Source of the DNA: Clostridium frigoris
Lineage (GTDB): Bacteria; Bacillota; Clostridia; Clostridiales; Clostridiaceae
Direction: 5' to 3'
DNA length: 64,000 nucleotides
Assembly: GCF_018861865.1 (NCBI RefSeq)
Contig: NZ_JAHLDV010000010.1
Location: 37,540-101,539, forward strand
Position 1 is the stretch's first letter; every line of letters starts with the position of its first letter. The notes below the pieces were generated by a model. That model was not told the origin of the DNA and searched no databases. It saw only the letters and a program-made list of their open reading frames with translations. Positions 58,306-64,000 of the stretch are shown piece by piece. The translations under genes and the position numbers were made by a program.

Positions 58306-58635
58306 TTATACCTTTATATACTTATCTACATCAACTACGAATACATTTGCCCCACCTACGTCTACTTCAATGGGAAATGGCATATAAACTCCTGTAGATC
58401 CAGCTACAGGTGATGGGGATGATATTATTTGCTTTCTTTCCTTACATACTTCTTCGATAATAGCTAAAACTTCATCCACCTTTTCTTTTTCAACACCTAT
58501 TAGTAATGTTGTATTTCCTGATTTTAGAAATCCCCCAGTAGTCGCAAGTTTGGTAACCCTAAATCCCTTATCTGTTATTGCCTCAATTAAATCATTGGCA
58601 TCATCATCTTGTACAATTGCGATAACTAATTTCAT
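58306..58635 (-). CDS. darA: Cyclic-di-AMP receptor (DarA/PstA/YaaQ)
   Basis: PII-like 109-residue trimer that binds c-di-AMP. Seen: MKLVIAIVQDDDANDL, FRVTKLATTGGFLKSGNTTLLIG (TGGFLKxGN loop, 34-45), and VGGANVFVVDVDKY at the C-terminus. Order tmk-darA-holB is standard. Normal length. Confidence 0.96.
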   Translation of the reverse strand: MKLVIAIVQDDDANDLIEAITDKGFRVTKLATTGGFLKSGNTTLLIGVEKEKVDEVLAIIEEVCKERKQIISSPSPVAGSTGVYMPFPIEVDVGGANVFVVDVDKYIKV

Positions 58636-58650
58636 ATAATCCCACCCTTT

Positions 58651-59262
58651 CTATAATTTTATTATTTTAATTATATCCTTTTGTATTTCTTTTACACTTC
58701 TATTACCATCTAGTACTTCTATTTTATCATATTTTATACAAATATCCATATAACCTTCGAAAACTTTTTTATGAAATTCATTCCCACTATTTTCTAAACG
58801 ATCTAAGCTTCCTTGCTTCTTTTTTCTGTTTAACCCTTCAGTATAAGGAATTGTAATCATGAATGTTATATCCGGTTTAAGCCCATCTAGTGCCACCTCA
58901 TTAATACCCTTTATTTTCTCCATCCCAAGACCTCGACCAATACCTTGATATACCATTGAAGAATAAATAAAACGATCACATATGACTATTTTACCATTGT
59001 CTAATGCCGGCTTTATAACCTCACTTACTAATTGTGCACGAGAAGCGGCATAAAGAAGTGCTTCACACATATAGCTCATGTTACAATTATCATTGTCTAA
59101 TATTATTTCTCTTATTTTTTCACTAATTTCTGTCCCTCCAGGTTCTCTGACTCTTACTACTTCATATCCAGATTCTTGTAAATATTTTTCTAATAACTCT
59201 ATCTGCGTGGTTTTTCCTGAACCATCTGGCCCTTCTAATACTATCATGCGCCCTCTTTCCAT
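58651..59262 (-). CDS. tmk: Thymidylate kinase
   Basis: Phosphorylates dTMP. 203 residues: P-loop VLEGPDGSGKTTQ (8-20), VREPGGTEISEKIR (37-50), the DRF motif ICDRFIYSSMVYQG near 93-105, and a lid region with RKKKQGSLDR. GGAGGAG lies before the ATG. It follows the decarboxylase gene by 37 bases. Confidence 0.96.
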   Translation of the reverse strand: MERGRMIVLEGPDGSGKTTQIELLEKYLQESGYEVVRVREPGGTEISEKIREIILDNDNCNMSYMCEALLYAASRAQLVSEVIKPALDNGKIVICDRFIYSSMVYQGIGRGLGMEKIKGINEVALDGLKPDITFMITIPYTEGLNRKKKQGSLDRLENSGNEFHKKVFEGYMDICIKYDKIEVLDGNRSVKEIQKDIIKIIKL

Positions 59263-59299
59263 TCAATCTCCTCCATCAATATGTATATAACCATAGCCG

Positions 59300-60748
59300 T
59301 TATTTGTTTACTATTGCAACTTTCCCATCATTAATTCCAAGCACCGTTACATTACACTTCAAATAATATAATATCAAAGCTATATTATTCTCATCTAGTC
59401 TTTCCCCAGGCATTACAATTGGTATCCCTGGTGGATATGGAACTATTGCCACTGCACATATTTCACCTCGCGACTTTTTTAACTCTACCATAGTTTTATC
59501 ACTATCCATTACTTCATAGGGGAACATACTTTGCGCCGGTATATCATAATCTATTATATGTACATACGTCTCCTTTAGAGACTCCATATCACACGCTTTA
59601 AGAGCTAGGTAAAGTTTTTCAAAATCTTGCTCGTCATTAAAAGGTGAAAATATTAAAACTACATTCCTACTGTCACTCATCTCAGCTTGTATTTTACTTA
59701 GCCTTAAATATTCTAATAATTTATGACCACTATAACCTTTAGGCACATTTAATATATATCTAGTTAAATCCATTGTATACTTATTAATATCTTTAGTAGA
59801 ATTTCCTGATACATTCTCTAAATCTTCCTGACCTAATATATGAAATTTACCCAATTTATTAATTTTAACTCTATTCAATTTACACATTTTAATTAACTCT
59901 TCATAATCATTTTCACCATACTCCTCAATATAAAACCTTGCATAATCCATAGAACATAAAAACATATAAGAAGGACTTGTACTTAAAAATGCACTTACAT
60001 AAAAATCTACTTTACTTATAGCTATATCCGGACCTACATGTAAAAAAGCTGTTTGCGTTAGGCTAGGTAGAGTTTTATGTGCACTCATAACTACCATATT
60101 CGCTCCCAGCTTCAAAGGATTTTCAGGTAATAACTTATTAGCACCAAAGTGTGCACCATGAGCAGCGTCTATCAGCACCTTAATATTATATTTTTTAGCT
60201 GTTGCAATAATATATGATAAATCAAGACATATGCCATAATAGTTGGGATATGTAATGATTATTCCTTTGGCATCTTTGTTTTCACGAATTAAACAAAGGA
60301 AATGTTCCTTATCGAAAGGAAAAGGAACATCATATTCTAAATTAAGTTTATTTTTAATATATACTGGTTTTAATTTTCTCATAATTATTGCGTTATATAT
60401 GGATCTATGACAATTTCTCTCTACAATAATTTTATCACCTTCATTAAATACTGAAAAAATCATAGTAAAATTCCCACTAGTACTCCCATTAACTAGAAAA
60501 TAAGATTTTGTACTGCCATAATAGCTACTCAATAATTGTTGAGATTCTTTTATTATTCCTTCTGCATGATGAAGGTTATCTAATCCATCAACTTCAGTAA
60601 TATCCGCTTTAATAAAATTTTCATAAAGCTCTCTACCTTTCATCGTTTTTAAAAAACCAAGACCTCCTTTGTGGCCTGGCATACAAAAGGAAACATTTTT
60701 TTCTTTTATATATGTTAACACTCCATCTAAAAGTGGTAATCTTGACAA
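59300..60748 (-). CDS. speA: Orn/Lys/Arg decarboxylase family protein (SpeA/YaaO type)
   Basis: PLP-dependent fold-type I decarboxylase of 482 residues. N-terminus FCMPGHKGG (21-29) and DITEVDGLDNLHHAEG. The cofactor sites are NGSTSGN, DAAHGAHFG (near 193-201) and the PLP lysine in VMSAHKTLPSLTQ (near 228). It ends with the family's C-terminal domain (AIVPYPPGIPIVMPGE). It is likely an arginine decarboxylase for polyamines; lysine or ornithine use is not excluded. The TTG start overlaps the gin stop by 22 bases, so translation is coupled. Confidence 0.9.
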   Translation of the reverse strand: MSRLPLLDGVLTYIKEKNVSFCMPGHKGGLGFLKTMKGRELYENFIKADITEVDGLDNLHHAEGIIKESQQLLSSYYGSTKSYFLVNGSTSGNFTMIFSVFNEGDKIIVERNCHRSIYNAIIMRKLKPVYIKNKLNLEYDVPFPFDKEHFLCLIRENKDAKGIIITYPNYYGICLDLSYIIATAKKYNIKVLIDAAHGAHFGANKLLPENPLKLGANMVVMSAHKTLPSLTQTAFLHVGPDIAISKVDFYVSAFLSTSPSYMFLCSMDYARFYIEEYGENDYEELIKMCKLNRVKINKLGKFHILGQEDLENVSGNSTKDINKYTMDLTRYILNVPKGYSGHKLLEYLRLSKIQAEMSDSRNVVLIFSPFNDEQDFEKLYLALKACDMESLKETYVHIIDYDIPAQSMFPYEVMDSDKTMVELKKSRGEICAVAIVPYPPGIPIVMPGERLDENNIALILYYLKCNVTVLGINDGKVAIVNK

Positions 60749-60939
60749 TCTTTAGTCACTCCTCTTGGTATAAACTGTACTAAAGTCTTTCTTATACAGT
60801 TCTTGTAATATTCATAGAAATCGGTATTAGCCTTAGCTTCTATGATTCTTTCTTCGCAATTATTGCAAATCCCTCTTCCATTTATTATTATACCACCATT
60901 TAGAGGCTTTCTACATATAATACACTTTTCTTTTAGCAT
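60727..60939 (-). CDS. gin: Sigma-G inhibitor Gin-like zinc-binding protein
   Basis: A 70-residue protein with CIICRKPLNGGIIINGRGIC NNC pattern: CxxC near residues 6-9 and CxxC near 25-28, matching the CsfB/Gin family. In Bacillus this holds sigma-G (and sigma-E) inactive until the proper sporulation stage. Position before yaaO/speA is the conserved one. A run of Gly-Gly and Arg after the first knuckle agrees with the family. AATTCCCCC in the complement gives a GGGGGAAT site before the ATG. Confidence 0.87.
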   Translation of the reverse strand: MLKEKCIICRKPLNGGIIINGRGICNNCEERIIEAKANTDFYEYYKNCIRKTLVQFIPRGVTKDCQDYHF

Positions 60940-61318
60940 AATTCCCCCCTTAACCGCTCTACCTTAAATCATTTTCTATCAATAATATAAACCATTATTA
61001 AATGATGTTAAAACCAACTAGAGTATGGCCTCTATAATATATTTTATTCAACTAGATACAGTTTCTTATTTTGTCCACCTAATAATTTAAAATATATTTA
61101 TCTACATTTTATGCTATACCCAGTCATTTTAATTTACTCTGTGGCTTTAGGTTCGTTAAACTGAATAATATATCCATATACTTGACTACTTTATGTCACT
61201 AAGTGTTACACATTTTGAATTGCCTTAAAAATTTTATTTTTTATTATCAATATATTTATATAACTTCGGTTATACTAATCATATTAATAATCATAAGATT
61301 TTGAGAGGAGAACAATCT
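60940..61318. other. Divergent intergenic region between gin and the M20-like gene
   Basis: AT-rich, with no gene or repeat that I can identify. It must contain the two divergent promoters, one probably sporulation-linked for gin; none is clear. Confidence 0.35.
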
Positions 61319-62443
61319 ATGAAACAAGAAATTATAAGTTATATAGATAGCATAAAAAATGATATATACAATTTGTCGAACTACCTTTATAATAATCCCG
61401 AATCAAGTTATAAAGAATATAAAGGTTCTGCTTACATAATAAATATGTTAAAAACCAATGGTTTTAATGTGAAAGAAAACTACTGTAATATTCCTACTTC
61501 TTTTTATGCACAATATGGAGTTGGTCATCCTAAAATATGTTATATGTGTAAATATACTTCCACTGAAAAAGCAGGTCATATTTTTGGTAATAACGTAAAC
61601 GCTAGTATTTCTGTTGCAGCAGCATTAGGTCTATCAAAAGTGATTTCTAAAAGTGGTGGGAGTGTAGTTATACTAGGTTGCCCTGGTGAATATTCCAATG
61701 GATCAGAATTAACTATAATAAAAGAAAAATGTTTTGAAGATATGGATATTATCATTGCACCTCATTGTGATATAACTAATGCAGAAAGTGGTACATCTAT
61801 GGCTACTATTCCAATTAAGCTTAAATATATTAGTGATAATAATAATTTTTCATCTTTAGACTCCTATTTATTCATATTTAATTCATTAAATCGTTTGCTA
61901 AAAGGAGTACCTAATAGTTGTTTTATTGACAATATATCTATAACTAATGTCTCCCCTAGTGATAATTCTTTTTTACAATCTGAGGCCAAGTTTTATCTTA
62001 AAGCTGCTACCCTAAATGAAGCTGAAATTTTCCAGAAAAAAATTGTAAAACTCATTAATTCATTATCTCAAGTAATGAGTGTGCCAGAAGAAATTAGTCT
62101 ATTCGAATTACCTTCAGAGGAACTTTTAACTAATATTTCTTTATCAAGATTACTTGCTCACAACTTAAAAGAATGTGGCATTATTAATATTGATTCTTGT
62201 AAAAATAGTTCCTATGGCTTAGGCATTGGTGCTATAAGTCATACAACGCCGTGTATATACCCTTCAATATCGATTACAGAAAATAACCTAATAAATTGTC
62301 CCTCACCTTCCTTTGCTTTAGAAACACAAACCGAGTTCTGTAAAAATAATATTGTAAAAGCAGCTAACGCACTTGCCATTACAGGCCTTGATATTATTGA
62401 AAAACAAGATTTATTAAAAGAAATTACTATTGAATTAAAATAA
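61319..62443 (+). CDS. M20 peptidase/amidohydrolase-like protein with degenerate metal site
   Basis: The 374 residues follow the M20 amidohydrolase fold: NLSNYLYNNPESSYKEYKGS (14-33), TSFYAQYGVGHPKI, ALGLSKV, GGSVVILGCPGEYSNGSEL, then a small dimerisation domain. Metal ligands are missing: the position of 'EYDAL' reads KYTST, 'CGHN' reads FGNN, 'PAEE' reads PGEY, and the final His reads INCPSPSF. It is therefore probably not an active metallopeptidase. The ATG at 61319 has AGGAG eight bases upstream; a TTG at 61301 is further out. Neighbour of gin, divergent. Confidence 0.8.
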   Translation: MKQEIISYIDSIKNDIYNLSNYLYNNPESSYKEYKGSAYIINMLKTNGFNVKENYCNIPTSFYAQYGVGHPKICYMCKYTSTEKAGHIFGNNVNASISVAAALGLSKVISKSGGSVVILGCPGEYSNGSELTIIKEKCFEDMDIIIAPHCDITNAESGTSMATIPIKLKYISDNNNFSSLDSYLFIFNSLNRLLKGVPNSCFIDNISITNVSPSDNSFLQSEAKFYLKAATLNEAEIFQKKIVKLINSLSQVMSVPEEISLFELPSEELLTNISLSRLLAHNLKECGIINIDSCKNSSYGLGIGAISHTTPCIYPSISITENNLINCPSPSFALETQTEFCKNNIVKAANALAITGLDIIEKQDLLKEITIELK

Positions 62444-62472
62444 TATATTTTTTTTATAAATATTTCACGACA

Positions 62473-62512
62473 AAAAAGAAGTATAATTAATTTCAAATTA
62501 TACTTCTTTTTT
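62473..62512. terminator. Bidirectional terminator between the M20-like and PH-like genes
   Basis: AAAAAAGAAGTATAATT ... AATTATACTTCTTTTTT, 17 paired bases. Confidence 0.9.
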
Positions 62513-62531
62513 ATGTATGCTATATTCGTTA

Positions 62532-63023
62532 TTAAAATACTGACTTTTCTTTTAGTAATTTGATTTTGTTCATAAGGCCATCACTAGGTTCAAAATAAAA
62601 CTTTTTGAACTTGTTTCCTGCTTTATATACACAACAAAATTTACTTCCAATGAATGTAGAACACACATACTTTTTACTACTACTTATATGGATATCTGAA
62701 CTGTAGTTACTATACTTACCAATGTACTCTATATCTTTTAACTTAATATCTTCTCGTACTGTAACGTCTTGACCTTTTATTTTATGAATAATAAATTGAT
62801 CTGCTACAATTAAATACTTATATTTAACCTTACACTTTGAAAACTCCATATAACAAAGAGCTATCATTATCGTATTAAAAAATAAAGTTACAAATGTTTT
62901 AACATTTATGTTGCCTATACTAACTTTAGGCAATAAGTCTGATAGGCATATAAATACAACTAATGTAATAAATAGCGATACCACAGCTGGAAACTTCTTT
63001 CTCTGAATCATTTCTTTATACAT
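62532..63023 (-). CDS. Membrane protein with PH-like cytoplasmic domain, unknown function
   Basis: Two transmembrane helices (about 12-30 and 42-62) precede a C-terminal domain (about 68-163): YLIVADQFIIHKIKGQDVTV, IKLKDIEYIGKYSNY and FKKFYFEPSDGLMNKIKLL. This fits the bacterial PH (YcxB/YdjN-like) pattern. The ATG at 63023 lies ten bases after GGGGG. No partner is adjacent. Function unknown. Confidence 0.75.
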   Translation of the reverse strand: MYKEMIQRKKFPAVVSLFITLVVFICLSDLLPKVSIGNINVKTFVTLFFNTIMIALCYMEFSKCKVKYKYLIVADQFIIHKIKGQDVTVREDIKLKDIEYIGKYSNYSSDIHISSSKKYVCSTFIGSKFCCVYKAGNKFKKFYFEPSDGLMNKIKLLKEKSVF

Positions 63024-63337
63024 CAAACTCAGACCCCCTAAATTTATTAAAAAAATCAGGCATATACAGTCTGTTACCCAACATATGTGATTATACTAGC
63101 ATTTCATATAATAATCTACTTCTGCTAAGTTAACTATGGTTTGTATAACATGGTATAAAGGCATGTGATCAAATTATATTGATTCATATGCATCAACATA
63201 TATATTTCTAGGTATTACTCTTAATTACTAACTTTCATTAAATATTATGTATATTATATTTTTTTATGTTTAATAAGATATGATACGCATCCTTAGTAGA
63301 AAGAACCAATCATGTCGTATATATTGTTACAAATAAA
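63024..63337. other. Gene-free region before the rRNA-tRNA operon end
   Basis: AT-rich. I see no gene or repeat. Confidence 0.35.
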
Positions 63338-63367
63338 AAAAACACTTTGTATTATACAAAGTGTTTT
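63338..63367 (-). terminator. Terminator of the rRNA-tRNA operon
   Basis: AAAACACTTTGTAT-TATACAAAGTGTTTT followed by a T-rich run on the minus strand, directly after tRNA-Cys. Confidence 0.92.
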
Positions 63368-63441
63368 GGAGGCGCCACCCGGATTTGAACCGGGGAATAA
63401 AGGTTTTGCAGACCTTGACCTTACCGCTTGGCTATAGCGCC
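63367..63441 (-). tRNA. tRNA-Cys (GCA)
   Basis: The cloverleaf reads GGCGCTATAGCCAAGCGGT... with anticodon loop CTGCAAA (GCA), T-arm GGTTCAAATCC, acceptor GGCGCC, and an encoded CCA. 75 bases including CCA. Confidence 0.97.
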
Positions 63442-63447
63442 ATAACT

Positions 63448-63523
<76 letters not shown>

Positions 63524-63530
63524 ATGTAAC

Positions 63531-63646
63531 CTAGCGACAACCTACTCTTCCACAAAGTTACCCCTGCAGTACCATCGGCGCATTGAAGCTTAACCTTCGT
63601 GTTCGGTATGGGAACGGGTGTTACCTTCAGGCCATAATCACTAGAT
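63531..63646 (-). rRNA. rrf: 5S ribosomal RNA
   Basis: The minus strand begins TCTAGTGATTATGGCCTGAA, then the conserved CCCGTTCCCATACCGAACACG and ends GTAGGTTGTCGCTAGG. About 116 bases; end positions are approximate. Confidence 0.95.
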
Positions 63647-63767
63647 GAGAATATAAATATTCTCTGAAAATTGCACAGTGCTGGTCTTTTCGCTAACGCT
63701 CAAAGCCCTGTCTCTTTCTTGCGAAAGAGGTAAGTCGCAATATTAATATTAATTGTTACTTATGTTA

Positions 63768-64000
63768 TCTTGGTCAAGCCCTCGACTTATTAGTATTAGT
63801 CAGCTGAACATGTTACCATGCTTACACCTCTAACCTATCAACCTGGTGGTCTTCCAGGAGTCTTACTTGCACCACACTTACGTGTGGACAATGGGAAATC
63901 TCATCTTAGGGTGGGCTTCACACTTAGATGCTTTCAGTGTTTATCCCTTCCAAACATAGCTACCCAGCGATGCCACTGGCGTGACAACTGGTGCACCAGA
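63768..64000 (-). rRNA. rrl: 23S ribosomal RNA, 3' end only (cut by the right edge)
   Basis: The minus strand reads the conserved 3' part (TCTGGTGCACCAGTTGTCAC ... AGGTTGATAGGTTAGAGGTG ... TAATAAGTCGAGGGCTTGACCAAGAT). The gene continues past 64000. The 23S-5S spacer (63647-63767) is typical; 5S, tRNA-Phe and tRNA-Cys follow on the same strand. Confidence 0.97.

Overview
The window is low-GC (roughly 30%) DNA from a spore-forming Firmicute, best fitted by Clostridium sensu stricto. The evidence is sporulation genes (spmA, spmB, gin), a T-box ileS next to ccpA, strong AGGAGG-type ribosome binding sites with many TTG/GTG starts, and a gin-speA-tmk-darA-holB-ricT-trmN6-rsmI ... metG-tatD-yabE-rnmV-ksgA order that mirrors the classical Bacillus/Clostridium housekeeping block. 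The genus call rests on gene content and order; no database search was run.

Region 1 (1-15.1 kb) is a defence island. It holds a type I restriction-modification operon (hsdM, a small membrane protein, hsdS, hsdR running off the left edge). Next comes a module of a Cap15-like membrane beta-barrel protein divergent from an RloA/RloB (AbiL-like) ATPase-Toprim pair. Then follow manC and a transcription unit with a 1359-residue SF1 helicase/degenerate-nuclease fusion and a small partner. The Cap15/RloAB module is bracketed by two copies of the manC 3' end plus its terminator, which suggests a discrete inserted or exchanged cassette.

Region 2 (15-27 kb) holds ccpA, ileS with an Ile T-box, a long glutamine synthetase, a cell-wall amidase with a dead first catalytic domain, an MBL-fold hydrolase, a cold-shock protein, a 59-residue ORF and lgt. 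Region 3 (27-38.5 kb) holds two uncharacterised proteins, ksgA-rnmV (overlapping), yabE, tatD, a DUF445 protein, metG with a Met T-box, and spmA-spmB. Region 4 (38.7-53 kb) is mixed: CmpB-like membrane protein, truA, a YiiX-like hydrolase, cardiolipin synthase, an orphan histidine kinase, an orphan RsgI-like protein, a pseudouridine synthase, ispF, argF and an NlpC/P60 hydrolase. It also has two gene-free stretches rich in DnaA boxes. Region 5 (52-61 kb) is the rsmI...gin block, interrupted by PIN, LysM, UPF0180 and HMA-like small genes. Region 6 (61-64 kb) has a degenerate M20 peptidase, a PH-like membrane protein and the 3' end of an rRNA operon (23S-5S-tRNA-Phe-tRNA-Cys) on the minus strand.

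The most unusual signals are five. (i) The bracketed Cap15-like/RloAB cassette has no visible cyclase. (ii) A short element with terminal inverted repeats occurs in three copies; it overlaps stop codons of glnA and holB and seems to donate the ricT ribosome binding site. (iii) There are two DnaA-box clusters away from any dnaA gene. (iv) Several pseudoenzyme domains occur: the amidase first domain, the M20 protein and the helicase-linked nuclease. (v) A small two-helix membrane protein sits inside the hsd operon.
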